NCBI GenBank assembly: GCA_021927905.1 | Contig: BLLK01000038.1 | Span: 1,984,001 to 2,048,000, forward strand | From: Chaetoceros tenuissimus | Lineage: Eukaryota; Bacillariophyta; Thalassiosirophyceae; Chaetocerotales; Chaetocerotaceae | Length of the DNA stretch: 64,000 nt | Reading direction: 5' to 3' | Part shown: positions 1-9,377 of the stretch, in pieces | Numbering within the stretch: the first letter of the stretch is position 1 | Layout of the letters: each line of letters opens with the position of its first letter | Program-made: the position numbers and the translations under genes | The notes under the pieces: generated by a model | Told to the model about the DNA's origin: nothing | Seen by the model: only the letters and a program-made list of their open reading frames with translations | Databases searched by the model: none

Positions 1-1019
1 ATCCTAAATACATGTGTATTTGGATAGCTTTCCTTCATTTTCATTACCTTTGGGCGAGTGTAAATCAAAATGTTGAACACTCCACCAAGAGGAGATAGGA
101 GAGAGATGAACCAAAACCGCCATTCTGGCTCTTTGATCTCATTGAAAAACTTCTTTTGAATATTGGCAATAAGTATTGGTAGGTAGACCACACAGAATGC
201 GAGAATGTACAAAAGGGATTGATGAAGAGCTTGTTTTGTGAGTAACATTTGGTTTTGGGTTGCACATTCAATGCCTTCCTGTCTTTGTAGATCATTTCTA
301 TCAGCGTTGCCAATTCTACATCTATTGGTGTTGCCGATTTCACGAGCAGGTAGTGTAAATGTGCGTTCTTCTTTGTAAACATGATGCACGGTTAATGCAA
401 GTATGACAATGAGACCAATGAACGATGAAACTCCAAAGAATATACCAAATACATTCCATATTTTCGTCAGTTTACCATCACCTCTCTCGCATGTCATTTC
501 AGGAGATTTATCGCAACCTTCAGGATATGGCTGAGGAACACATAATGACCCATATGCTTGAGAGTTGATGCTACCTGTTGCAAGGTTTGAGATTGCCATA
601 AATAAGGCGATGAAGCAAAGTACAACACGAAAATAGTTCTCCTCCTTCTTTGCAAAGTTTTGTGGAGTAACCTTATACTTGATTCTTCTCATGAAATAAT
701 ACGTGAGAAAGACAGTGAAGAACATTATGCTGATGTATCCCAATATAAAAATAAACCCGATAGCTTCGCATGATCCCGTTGTGCCTATGGCAAAGAGAGC
801 ATCGGGATTATCTTTTGGACTCATAAATGGAGAGAAAAATAATCCACATGAGAATAGAATATCAGAGATACTCATGGCAAATATAATCCTTGAGTAAGGA
901 GAAGCCAGACCCTTTTCTGGTTCAGTGAGAATCATAAACATGATGAATGTTGACGCCAGACATGATATGCCTGCATTGATGCATCTTATGATCTGAGCAG
1001 CTTTGAGACTTGCACTCAT
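1..1019 (-). CDS. Seven-helix receptor-like protein, cut by left edge
   Basis: An open frame starts with ATG at 1019 and runs off the left edge with no stop, giving 339 residues. Seven hydrophobic segments are visible at about residues 9-31, 43-65, 84-109, 129-148, 187-214, 263-288 and 300-322. The loop between helices 4 and 5 is rich in Cys, and helix 7 ends in NILIYTRP, in the place where class A GPCRs have NPxxY. The SPYSRIIFAMSISDIL block after helix 1 matches the other receptors of this window. The CERG loop is shared with the receptor at 61648-63225, so those two are closest relatives. It should act in a membrane as a sensor; the ligand is unknown. The cytoplasmic tail lies outside the window. 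Confidence 0.8.
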   Translation of the reverse strand, partial: MSASLKAAQIIRCINAGISCLASTFIMFMILTEPEKGLASPYSRIIFAMSISDILFSCGLFFSPFMSPKDNPDALFAIGTTGSCEAIGFIFILGYISIMFFTVFLTYYFMRRIKYKVTPQNFAKKEENYFRVVLCFIALFMAISNLATGSINSQAYGSLCVPQPYPEGCDKSPEMTCERGDGKLTKIWNVFGIFFGVSSFIGLIVILALTVHHVYKEERTFTLPAREIGNTNRCRIGNADRNDLQRQEGIECATQNQMLLTKQALHQSLLYILAFCVVYLPILIANIQKKFFNEIKEPEWRFWFISLLSPLGGVFNILIYTRPKVMKMKESYPNTHVFR

Positions 1020-1812
1020 GGTACTTTGAATTGAAAAGCTAGTTTATAGGTGCCAGGGGTTTAGAGAGTTATGTACAAGTAATGAATAAAAACTCCGCGA
1101 TTGTGAAATTTCAAGAAAAGATCGGCTCTCACAATCAGGGAAAAGGGTTCATATAGTTCGTATTCTCGTTTAGGCTTCTCGCCGAGAAGGCTTGTGCCTT
1201 GGGGGCGCGGGAAATCAAAGAAATAAGTTCACGTCATGCTTTTCGGAGAAACTATGTGAACAGGAGAGGAATAAACATAAGCAGCAGTTAGGCTGATACG
1301 TGGTGGCAGTTTCAGGTCCGCACTTCCCAACAGTTTTTGGGAAAGTTTTATTCCTTCGTCAACAGAACTATTGGTTGATTGCATCGTAAATACACTAAAG
1401 AGAAGTATTTATTCTTTTGGAAGGAGTAATACTCAATTTAAAAGCATTTAGGTTACTTCAAGTATTTTTAGCGAAAAAGAGATATGTCAGGTGTCAGAAC
1501 ATCTGTCCCTTCCAGAAAAATGATGAACCATAAACCGCCTACGTGTGCATTCTTCGTTTTCATGAATACGAGTAATGAAGAATTGAAAATGATGACATGT
1601 GTCACCAGCTTCGTGATATTCTTTCATTCATTATCCAATACATTTGTAAATTACATCTTTGATAAATACGTATGTATGTTACAGAAGCATCAATGCTATT
1701 TGTGCATAGCATCAAGCAAAAAGTTCATTCCGTATTCTGTTATGCTTCATATTATATATGTTAATCCATAATACGTTAGGAATATCATAATGAAATGCAT
1801 TTAATATAGTAT
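1020..1812. other. Intergenic region upstream of the left-edge receptor
   Basis: This lies between the receptor start and the 3' end of the cyclophilin gene. It holds a small perfect hairpin (CTTCTCG/CGAGAAG, 1-base loop, near 1174-1188). A short open frame at 1484-1771 has no recognisable features. No gene is supported here. Confidence 0.5.
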
Positions 1813-2508
1813 TTACAGACACCCGGAATCCACGACTTGAATTTGAACAGTAGGAGATCCTCTCTTGGTATAAGTATTCTTGACCAACTGTTCCAAGACA
1901 TCCATACCCTGCTTCACTCTTCCAAAAGCGACATATCGTCCATCCAAATGCGGTGCATCTTCCACAGTAGTAATCATAAACCTTGAATCATTCTGATCTA
2001 ACCCAGGAGCCAACATACTGACGATACCCTTTTGAGCATGACTCACAACAGTACTCTCATGTTGAAAGCAATTTGGCATACCTAACGTTTTACTCTCCTC
2101 ATTCAAACTCTCATGACAACTCCCCTGTCTGCCTGTATTATCAACAGTGACATCTCCCAGACAAAGACCAACTTTCGGTTCAATTTTAAACACTTTACTC
2201 TGTTTGTACAAACCATCTTGACAGAGCATCCTAAAATTCTCAGAAGTATTCGGCAATGCCTTTTCTGCGAGTTCAATTTCAATTCTATGAGTTTGACCTT
2301 CAGCTTCAATATCTAAAAATGTAGAAGAAGATCCTAATTCAAATACTTGATTGTTGATTTGAGTCAATTTTTCAGTATCGCGATTGTGGAAACGGCCTTG
2401 GAGGTGTCGACCGCCTTGACCTGCTCTGTATTTTTGTAACCAGCCGTGTCCTCTTGCACCGCGGGTTCCGAATGATCTGATTTGATATGCAATCGATGAT
2501 GTATTCAT
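1813..2508 (-). CDS. Cyclophilin-type peptidyl-prolyl isomerase, N-terminally extended
   Basis: The 231-residue product has a cyclophilin domain from about residue 60 to the end: the beta strand with IEIELAEKALPNTSENFR, the FMIT core strand and the YVAFGRVKQGMDVLEQL block are typical. Cyclophilins interconvert cis and trans prolyl bonds. Several catalytic-site positions differ from cyclophilin A; the usual GxGGxSIYG stretch is replaced by TGRQGSCHESL, so activity may be weak. The first 40 residues are basic and free of acids, with RGHGWLQKYRAGQGGRH. This could be a mitochondrial presequence. The start at 2508 is the first ATG of the frame. No intron is needed. Confidence 0.8.
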   Translation of the reverse strand: MNTSSIAYQIRSFGTRGARGHGWLQKYRAGQGGRHLQGRFHNRDTEKLTQINNQVFELGSSSTFLDIEAEGQTHRIEIELAEKALPNTSENFRMLCQDGLYKQSKVFKIEPKVGLCLGDVTVDNTGRQGSCHESLNEESKTLGMPNCFQHESTVVSHAQKGIVSMLAPGLDQNDSRFMITTVEDAPHLDGRYVAFGRVKQGMDVLEQLVKNTYTKRGSPTVQIQVVDSGCL

Positions 2509-2657
2509 GGTTGTTGTACTATGGATTGATTCAGTGGAGAATAGAGACAGTGAATAGCTGTTGCATTAGAAGTAAACATGTGTTGCTTTTTCGTCGAGAA
2601 GAAAGTGTGAGGCTCTGGCTTGCACCGACTGGATGCGGTTAAAATGACAACTGTCCA

Positions 2658-2665
2658 TGACGTCA
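2658..2665. promoter_or_regulatory. CRE palindrome TGACGTCA
   Basis: A perfect CRE/ATF-type palindrome lies 5' of the TLC-domain gene and 150 bp upstream of the cyclophilin start, so it could serve either gene. Confidence 0.4.
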
Positions 2666-2691
2666 TGAGAATACTATTGTTGGCTTGGTAG

Positions 2692-3450
2692 ATTTTGAGA
2701 ACCCTTTGGAAGATATCTTCTCATTACTACCTTTCTCTCACATACATTCTCATCACAAAATATTCCTTATTTCCTCCATTCACCAAACTCACAAAATTTC
2801 AAGAAGCAGAATGGAATGCAAGAATCGTATCCACTCTCCATGCTATCTTGATCACTATTGGAAGTTTATTCTGTTTAAACCAGAGGTGGGAAGCCCTCGG
2901 TAAAAAGTATGTATGGTATGTCCCTCCTTCCGAAATATCCCAATTATACGCAGCTCCATACAATATATGGACAATACGATGTGCATCGTTCTTTATAGGA
3001 TATTTACAGTATGATTTCCTATGGTATATTTTTCAAAAGAAAGCAGGGCAGAAATATGATGTAGGTATGATGATTCATCATGTATTGTACATGGCTTTGA
3101 CTCATAAGTATTTTGTATTGGCAAGGGTTGGTGCTTGGTTATTGTTTATGGAATTTTCCATTCCATTTTTACACATGAGATGGTTTTATGCTGTATCGAA
3201 TTTAAAAGAAAGTAAGGCATATTTTATGTGGTCGACATTGTTCATGATTTCGTTTGTGGTTGTACGCTGGATTGGATATGGTTATGGTATAGTAGATATT
3301 TGGAGAAATGTGGAGGAATGGAAGCATGCTCCTATTGGTGCAAGGTTTGTGATTACTGCAGTTCATTTAGGGTTTGTTTTGAATCTTGGATGGGGAACCA
3401 TGGTGGTCAAATCCTTTGCAAAGAATTTGAAGATTCAGATGTACGTATAG
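2692..3450 (+). CDS. TLC-domain membrane protein (TLCD4/TMEM56-like), 5' end unresolved
   Basis: The frame encodes about 250 residues with five to seven hydrophobic segments. It has the TLC (TRAM/LAG1/CLN8) signature: WNARIVSTLHA in an early helix, then GYLQYDFLWYIF followed by MMIHHVLY with the paired histidines. TLC proteins act in lipid or ceramide-related membrane processes. The start is unclear. The frame opens just after a TAG at 2689-2691 and has no ATG before the MMIHH helix; upstream in-frame ATGs (2644, 2665) are cut off by that TAG. A first exon at 2578-2604 joined by an 87-bp GT-AG intron ending at that TAG would fit in phase 0, but this is a guess. A second frame at 2685-2760 also reads sensibly, so a frameshift is possible. 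Confidence 0.65.
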   Translation: MLRTLWKISSHYYLSLTYILITKYSLFPPFTKLTKFQEAEWNARIVSTLHAILITIGSLFCLNQRWEALGKKYVWYVPPSEISQLYAAPYNIWTIRCASFFIGYLQYDFLWYIFQKKAGQKYDVGMMIHHVLYMALTHKYFVLARVGAWLLFMEFSIPFLHMRWFYAVSNLKESKAYFMWSTLFMISFVVVRWIGYGYGIVDIWRNVEEWKHAPIGARFVITAVHLGFVLNLGWGTMVVKSFAKNLKIQMYV

Positions 3451-3948
3451 AAAATCTTTTCTAGAGCTATCATCATTCTCGTAGATTGCTAGACGAGGCA
3501 AGATGTACGAAGATAATTCAGTTCATGTATCAATCTATGAAATAGGATTGATCAATTATAAATATATACATAGAAAAATAGATTTATGCTACATCTAGAA
3601 TATATTGAAAAATAAATCTGTTTACGAGTTTCGAGCGTAGATTTTTTCAATTTCATTTTTTGTTCCAACTTCAAAATATTCAAAATGGCCTAAACTTCAC
3701 TCAGACTGACAATTGACATGTCAACCCCAAATCTTTCTTAAAATTCTTCTGCACAAACTTCACCTTTCCATCTCAACTCCGACATGAAAGTTCATCTCGG
3801 TATCTTTCATCTTCATTGGCATTACTAAAGTGTATGTTGTGAAAACATTCCATCCTCTTTCTCATTGCTCTCTTTTCAAATAGAACGTCAGGATACATTT
3901 CAATCTCTGTAAGGAACGAGAGTAGCTACATACAACATATAAAGAAAC
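3451..3948. other. Intergenic region between TLC and SR genes
   Basis: A+T-rich sequence holding the TLC gene's 3' flank and the SR gene's promoter. No gene, repeat or RNA was recognised. Confidence 0.5.
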
Positions 3949-4943
3949 ATGACTTCACCCACATCTCCTCCCATTGACACAAACGAAACTAGAGGCATGC
4001 CGGCACCACATTCTTTCGAAAGAGACACTCGTCCTCGATCAAGATCACCCCATCGTCGAAAATCTCCATCCAGAAATAGATCTACATCTCCCTATTCTTC
4101 AACTAGAAGAAGAGACAGAAGAAGATCTCGAAGTCGATCACGAAGTAGATCCCGAAGAAACTCGAGAGAATTTGACCGAAGAAGAGATGTAAGACCGAGA
4201 GATCGAGCTGGTAGTCGAGGAAGTAAATCTTCTCGAGGATCAGGCAGGAGTCGATCACGTAGTCCCAGGCGAAGAGATTCTCCTCGTTCGGTACGTTTCT
4301 AGAATTTCTATTCCTCTTTTTTTTATATCTAGTATCTCACTTTATCTCACGATTTCCATTTTTCTAGAGAGATCGAAGAAGAAGTCGATCGAGAAGTTAC
4401 GAACGACCTCCTCATGGATATTACGGACATACCTCCCATCCTCACGATCGACCATATGATCGTCCTGAATCCCATTATGGCCGAGGACCACCCATTCCTA
4501 ACCCACCACCACCATCTAGACGTCGTAGACGTGATACTCCACCGGGCGTTTCTCTGCTAGTCAGAAATCTAGCGAATGAAGTCACGACGCAAGATTTACA
4601 CGCGGCATTTGCAAGAATAGGTGAATTACGTGATGTGTACATTCCCTTGGATTATCATTCGAAACTACCCAAAGGTTTTGCATTTATTGAATATGCCAAT
4701 CCGGAACAAGCCAGAAACGCCAAAGCGGAGATGGATAAATTTGTCATGAAAGGAAGGGAATTGGAAGTAGTGTTTGCACAAGAAAAGAGGAAAACTCCTG
4801 GAGAAATGATTCATCGTGGTGATAGTCCTCCGAGAGGTTCTGATAGGGGTATGTATGGTGGTGGTGGTAGAAGTGGAGGAGGTGGGAGTTTTGATCGGTC
4901 TTCTTCTTTTGAACGGTATCGTCAAAGAGAAGGGAGACGATAG
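3949..4943 (+). CDS. SR-type splicing factor (RS domain plus RRM), two exons
   Basis: Exon 1 is 3949-4290 and exon 2 is 4368-4943, joined in phase 0 across a 77-bp intron (GTACGT...TTTCTAG). The 305-residue product begins with an Arg/Ser-rich domain (to about residue 135), followed by a Pro-rich linker. An RNA-recognition motif lies at about 174-250, with RNP2 SLLVRNLA and RNP1 KGFAFIEYA, and the tail is Gly/Arg-rich. SR proteins bind exonic enhancers in pre-mRNA in the nucleus and recruit the spliceosome; RS serines are usually phosphorylated. Reading exon 1 through the intron gives a short 117-residue form ending at 4302, so intron retention would yield an RS-only product. RS before RRM is the reverse of SRSF1 or SRSF2. 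Confidence 0.85.
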
Positions 4944-5656
4944 ATTTATGGATTGGAAATATGTGCCATTGAGGGAGTATGGTCCATTTTGAATTCATTG
5001 TGTGGTTTTGTATTTGTTTTTTCATGAAATGTTTTTGGACAAGGACTTGGTAGGATGCTTTCAAGATTCAAAATTTCAGACAAAGAGGCTAGAAGCTATA
5101 TATAGTTTCTCGCCTTTTGACACATATTACTACTCAAGGGTTAGAAGAGCTTCAAGGTTCCAGAAGAGTATAGAAGTGAAAGGAAGTGATTCCTAATAGA
5201 TGTCACTTTTTGATATCGAATATTGAGATCTCGTTCCTAGTTCCTATTCAAGATATATATAATTCAAGATTGTTCAAGACATAATTTTGCATTTTTAATC
5301 AAGATGTATTCTTTCTTTCAAGTAGTTACCCCTTTCAAGTCTTTCAAGGTTACAAGGAGTAGTGAAGATATTGACATGAGCATGGATACCATATGTATGT
5401 TTATAGTTTCTGTTGCCATGTTCATTTTTATTTGTCTTCAGTAGTAACTTAGTGAAATTCGCAAAAAGGTAAGTGCATGTAAAAAGTTATCTTCAAAATT
5501 TGTAAACAGCAAAATTGTTTTGTAAGAAATCATAAAAGCGCTATGAAATTTTAAAAGTAAGCTATAAAATAATATTTTTAGGCTATTTATATTCAGCTTA
5601 TGTATATTTACAATCCTTGGACTATCCACGACAACGCAACTATCCCAAGTGCAAAA
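4944..5656. other. Intergenic region between convergent SR and HugZ-like genes
   Basis: The 3' flanks of two convergent genes, A+T-rich, with repeated TTCAAG-type words around 5060-5350. No coding or RNA gene is supported. Confidence 0.5.
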
Positions 5657-6688
5657 TTACTCCTCCTTTGCAACAGTCTCTTCTTCCTTGTCCCCAGTAG
5701 CTACAGCAGCAGCAGCTCTCGTCATTTCCACAATGATGTCTTTGACATCCTTCCGATTTTCAGCCTTTCTAGGAAACGGCAATCTCATTTTAAAAGTCTG
5801 TTCTTGTTCACTATCATCAGGAGATCTCGTAACCTTGACAAACATTCCCAAACTATCAACAGAAGTAATCACAGCTTCCTTGGCTTTGATGCCAGGAACT
5901 TGACTTTCAATCATGGCAATGGTACTCTCCTGATGATCGTCATTCATGTGTGCACCAATCATGGGACCAAATTCCGAAATCGCATCAGGCTTTGCCTCTT
6001 TATACTCTTCCGGAGTCACAGAGCCAGCTCTTGCAAATCCTCCTACAAAATTAATTTTTTCAATTTCCATACGGAACCAATTGAAATCACCAAATTCTAC
6101 CCAGAATGCACCAGGATGTTTTTTCAAATATACAGATTTGAGAGCATCGCGTTCTTCACTTGGGACTAGTTTGACTTGACCCATTAAATTCACTCTTCCA
6201 TCTGCTGCACCCTTGAATTGTTTACTGGCAACCGTCAAGGAACATTTTGGATCTTTCAATACATCTTGAGTATGACTGGACATGCCACTAAAGATAAAGA
6301 TGGGATTACCATTTTCATCTGGTGCAAATCCCACCACAGATCCATTGGGGTAACCTTCATTCGCCTTACTATTGGTGGACATGACTGCGAATCCGTGGTT
6401 GTATTCAATGAGTGTACGGACGTCAGTTGCGAAATTGAGTTTGGGTGCAATTTGTTGATGTTCGGCAAATCGCGCTTGGATTTCTTTTTCTTCGTCAGAG
6501 ATTTCAATTTGCATTCCAGTGTCGTGTTTCGGTGCGTGTTTTGGTTCCTTTGGTGGTCCATGATAGAGACGAGTTGGATATGATGATGAGGATGTGTTGA
6601 TGGAAGATACAGCAGAGGATCTGTGAGGTGCAAATGCTGATACAGATGTCGCTGATAGCAGAGAAACGAGAAGAGCACTGAATTTCAT
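5657..6688 (-). CDS. Plastid-targeted HugZ/GluTR-binding-like split-barrel protein
   Basis: The 343-residue product starts with a signal peptide (about 1-18) and then SVSAFAPHRSS, the SAFAP-type junction that directs diatom proteins into the complex plastid. Residues about 70-215 form an FMN-binding split-barrel domain of the pyridoxamine-phosphate-oxidase/HugZ type. The C-terminal part, about 225-325, has the HMNDDH motif (247-252) of the DUF2470 domain. This order matches HugZ-like proteins and the plant glutamyl-tRNA-reductase-binding protein, which tunes tetrapyrrole synthesis at the plastid membrane. A role in heme/chlorophyll control is therefore inferred. It is divergent from the LRR gene at 7005 across 316 bp with a CRE site. 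A truncated copy of its 5' end lies at 11473-11652. Confidence 0.8.
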   Translation of the reverse strand: MKFSALLVSLLSATSVSAFAPHRSSAVSSINTSSSSYPTRLYHGPPKEPKHAPKHDTGMQIEISDEEKEIQARFAEHQQIAPKLNFATDVRTLIEYNHGFAVMSTNSKANEGYPNGSVVGFAPDENGNPIFIFSGMSSHTQDVLKDPKCSLTVASKQFKGAADGRVNLMGQVKLVPSEERDALKSVYLKKHPGAFWVEFGDFNWFRMEIEKINFVGGFARAGSVTPEEYKEAKPDAISEFGPMIGAHMNDDHQESTIAMIESQVPGIKAKEAVITSVDSLGMFVKVTRSPDDSEQEQTFKMRLPFPRKAENRKDVKDIIVEMTRAAAAVATGDKEEETVAKEE

Positions 6689-7004
6689 GATTGGTGTGTA
6701 TTATGTATAAGGTAAGTGTTGACTATGTTTGGAATGAGATTGAAAGGCAATGAAGTTATTAGATAAAAGAACAATCAGATGAAATCTTTTTCAATGCATC
6801 ATCGCCAAAGAATAATGAGGTGTTTTAGGACTCACAACCTGTTGTTGAGATAGTCATTTGATAGTGACGTCATTGGACAGAAGTATCTTTGATTGATAAC
6901 TAAACACGGCGTACAATAGCTAGTCTTTTGGGCTTGTATATTTATTCTTGCATTAACAGTCAAAGTGAGTAGAAGCTGTTGAATGCAATCCAGCTTCATT
7001 CAAT
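6689..7004. promoter_or_regulatory. Bidirectional promoter with CRE-ATTGG composite (TGACGTCA at 6865-6872)
   Basis: This divergent spacer holds AGTCATTTG, then TGACGTCA (6865-6872) directly followed by TTGGACAGAAGTATC, so the CRE palindrome abuts an inverted CCAAT box. Near-identical copies of the spacer lie at 11653-11880 and, inverted, at 31630-31700. A stretch at about 6750-6835 recurs at 9046-9120 and 11707-11800. Confidence 0.6.
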
Positions 7005-7284
7005 ATGAGGGTCCAGACGGAGGAGTGGCGGCGGTTCATTCCTGGTAGTCGAATGTACAAAGGAAAGAAAACTCTCTTTTACAACGGAGAGGAACTATGG
7101 GAAGGAGATGATTTGGCTGATGATTCTGAACCAGATCGTTACCTGATCTACGATTCGGAAGAGAGAAACTCTTGGGAAGCCATCATAGTTCTCCCCGGAG
7201 TGGAAGAGATTGCTTTTAATGCTTTCCGTTTTTGTTTCAAAGTCAAAAGATGATGTACGCTATGACATCCAAGGATGAAGAAGT

Positions 7285-7360
7285 CTTGCACTAGGAATCG
7301 AACCTAGCACCTCTACTAAAAGAGACGGCTTACATGACCGCTGTGCCACCAGGCACCCTA
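7285..7360 (-). tRNA. tRNA-like sequence (tRNA relic or SINE head)
   Basis: On the minus strand a perfect A box (TGGCACAGCGG, 7348-7338) and B box (GGTTCGATTCC, 7304-7294) stand at normal tRNA spacing. A perfect 5-bp T stem (CTAGG/CCTAG, 7291-7307) surrounds a 7-base loop. The acceptor arms do not pair, the D stem is irregular, and the anticodon arm gives only a 6-base loop, so a working tRNA is unlikely. It sits inside the broken LRR gene as part of an insertion of about 7249-7400. A tRNA-derived SINE or a dead tRNA copy fits. No target duplication was found. Confidence 0.4.
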
Positions 7361-7709
7361 CAAGACCTTCATACCGTACCACTCATATATACACGTTTGT
7401 CAGTCATCATGCATGATGACGTGCTCTTTATTGGACCCTGGGCTTTTTATTATTGTCAGGATCTATTATTTGTGAGACTATCCAGAAATCTTGAATTCAT
7501 GGGACATGGTGCATTCTGTGCCTGCTATAATCTACCTTCAATGTTTATTCCGCCATCATGTGAAGAGATTAACGGTTGGGTATTTGAAGGTTGTAAACAT
7601 CTGATTATTTTGAACATACCTCGAAACACTGAACTTGGTCGTGATAAATTGATTTCTAGAACGAAACTGATAAACAAATTCCCATTTGAAATAGACGAAG
7701 ATTCAGCTG

Positions 7710-8741
7710 GGCCATGGCGTAAAATCTTTGTTTTCGGCAAATCTGTAATTTTTCGGGAAAAATACGAGAAAGCTGTACGTAGTAGGAGGCAGTACGGAAA
7801 CTCAGTCCCACACAAATTTCAACGATACAAGTTCGAAGACGTCTCTGCTGACGTAAGCAATTTTTGGATCCTTCCCTACCCCCTTCATGCTTCCCTTGAA
7901 AAAAAATATATTTTTTCGCAAAACGCCGTCATGCATTTTGGGCCACTACAAAAATATAATTTGGACCACGACAAAACATGTTCAGTGCACAATCAAATGA
8001 AGAGTAGAACAAAATATGGATACATAGAATTAAAAGCAAGTATATAATTGTACGAAAGTGGTTCCGTTATGTAATTTTGTCAATACTGTAGCTAGAACTA
8101 TTCCTATGAGCGGTTTGTACAATTTATCTATCTTTTGAATCACTTTGAGAACAACATGTGGATATATATTTCTATATTTGAAGTTAAGTTAAGAAGTCAA
8201 GTGTATAAATTAAACATAGTGTATTGGTTTATGTAATAAGTGAGTTTGGTTCAGATTGAATGAACCTTTGAGATGTATTACTATTACTATGATTGAAAAA
8301 ATAAATTGGACCACGCAAAATTCCTCTTGAAAAATAGTGTTTTGAAGTGATGTTTTCTTACAGAGTAGATAGATGGAGACCAAACCTCCACCACGATCAT
8401 GTGTATATTTATCAATAGTAAATGTATCTAAATGGGTTTTGAATGAAACCATGTATCTGTTTCATTGTAGCAACAACACTGCGTGGTCCAAATTATATTT
8501 TTTGAAATTTGCAGTCATGCAATTTGGGCCACGTTGAAAATAATTTGGGCCACGGTTCATATCTCCCCCCCCCACCAAAATAAGCTTTCATGATGCTTCC
8601 CTTTTCCTTTTCTTTTACCAAGCTTTTACGTACGTATGATTTCTAATGCTTCCTATTACCTACTACGTACGAATCTTCCTATTTTCTTTTTTTTCCCCGA
8701 AAAATTACAATTTGCCGAAAAAAAGATTTTACGCCATGGCC
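7710..8741. mobile_element. Non-autonomous DNA transposon with about 50-bp TIRs and CTG target duplications
   Basis: The ends are inverted copies beginning GGCCATGGCGTAAAATC. Similarity extends about 50 bp inward (to about 7760 and 8690) with a few small indels. CTG flanks both ends (7707-7709 and 8742-8744) as a 3-bp target-site duplication. No transposase is encoded in the 1,032 bp. The 3-bp duplication and GGCC terminus suit the PIF/Harbinger superfamily, which is an inference. Inside lie a second inverted repeat (7951-7970 against 8482-8501, 20 bp perfect) and several GGGCCAC/GGACCAC words, so an older element may be nested in it. A poly-C run lies near 8567. Confidence 0.8.
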
Positions 8742-9052
8742 CTGGCGAATATGATTATGATAGTGATACAGGTGAGGACGTCAACGAATGGATAAAAAAC
8801 ATCAACACTGGAACAGAATACTTCCTTCATCGTCTCTGTTGCTCAACCTATGAAAACGAGACATTGCCAATTTCAGAAGCAATATATCAAGCAGTGAAAG
8901 AACAAGGACCGCAAGTATTGCAAGTAAAAAACAAGATTGGGATCACACCTTTGAAATATCTTGAAGAGAATCCTTATTTAGAGAATATTGACGAAATGAA
9001 AATGCTGAAAAGATTTAGTGTGAGGTGCCATTGTAAGAAAGTAATGAGATAA

Positions 9053-9377
9053 AAGAACAATCAGATGAAATCTTTTTTCAATGCATCATTGCCAAAGAAT
9101 AATGAAATGCTTTAGGTCTATCAACCTACTCATATCCTTTATTTATAACATACGAACATGGTTCTAATTAATTGAAGTCATTGGCATGATGACATCATCA
9201 TGTACGTACCCACATCAATATAAAGATCAAACACCGACAACACACACTATTTTGATCTCAATTTGCAGGAAATTCAATTGATTTGTGTGCTACGTGCTAC
9301 ATATCATTATATAGTAGTACTATATTTTATCTTTCCTCTCATTTTTCAACATCAAAAGAATCACCGAATCACCAGCA
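9053..9377. promoter_or_regulatory. Promoter region of receptor at 9378, with ATTGG-CRE-like pair and 5' box
   Basis: The left part (about 9046-9120) is a copy of the intergenic repeat at 6750-6835. AGTCATTGG then precedes TGATGACATCATCA (about 9175-9198), a degenerate version of the CCAAT/CRE pair. CTATTTTGATCTCAATTTGC (9247-9266, followed by AG) is a box shared with the receptors at 21968, 24403 and 38799. Confidence 0.5.
9247..9268 (+). promoter_or_regulatory. Receptor 5' box
   Basis: CTATTTTGATCTCAATTT followed by GCAG. Copies with one to three changes stand at 21924, 24319 and 38728, between 23 and 110 bp before the receptor starts. The TTxxCAG end could be a splice acceptor in the 5' leader; a core-promoter role is the alternative. 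Confidence 0.5.

Larger units (their letters stand above)
7005..9050 (+). pseudogene. BspA-type LRR gene broken by two insertions
   Basis: A member of the LRR family starts normally at 7005 (MRVQTEEWRRFIPG). It reads to about 7248 and is then interrupted by about 150 bp that include a tRNA-like sequence. The LRR frame resumes near 7401 and runs to 7709, where a 1,032-bp DNA transposon sits between CTG duplications. The frame continues at 8742 with the C-terminal domain (LHRLCCSTYENE ... ITPLKYLEENPYLENID) to about 9012. There the family's usual end, KRYIAEKMGQ, is replaced by sequence homologous to the intergenic repeat at 6750-6835. Removing the transposon and one CTG leaves the local frame intact. 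The gene cannot make a normal 270-residue product. Confidence 0.8.

Noticed and set aside
1484-1771. Open frame of 95 codons in the spacer after the left-edge receptor
   Set aside because: Low-complexity composition, no domain, and no similarity to neighbours; expected by chance in A+T-rich DNA.
5600-6583. Plus-strand open frames of 121-189 codons over the HugZ-like gene
   Set aside because: They are antisense to a well-supported gene with presequence and domains, and their own composition is unlike a protein.
7334-8047. A 237-codon frame that could be taken as one gene
   Set aside because: It runs from the tRNA-like insert through LRR coding into the transposon end; only the part from about 7401 to 7709 is LRR-derived.
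8210-8452. Minus-strand frame of 80 codons inside the non-autonomous transposon
   Set aside because: No transposase motif; it is too short and lies between nested inverted repeats.
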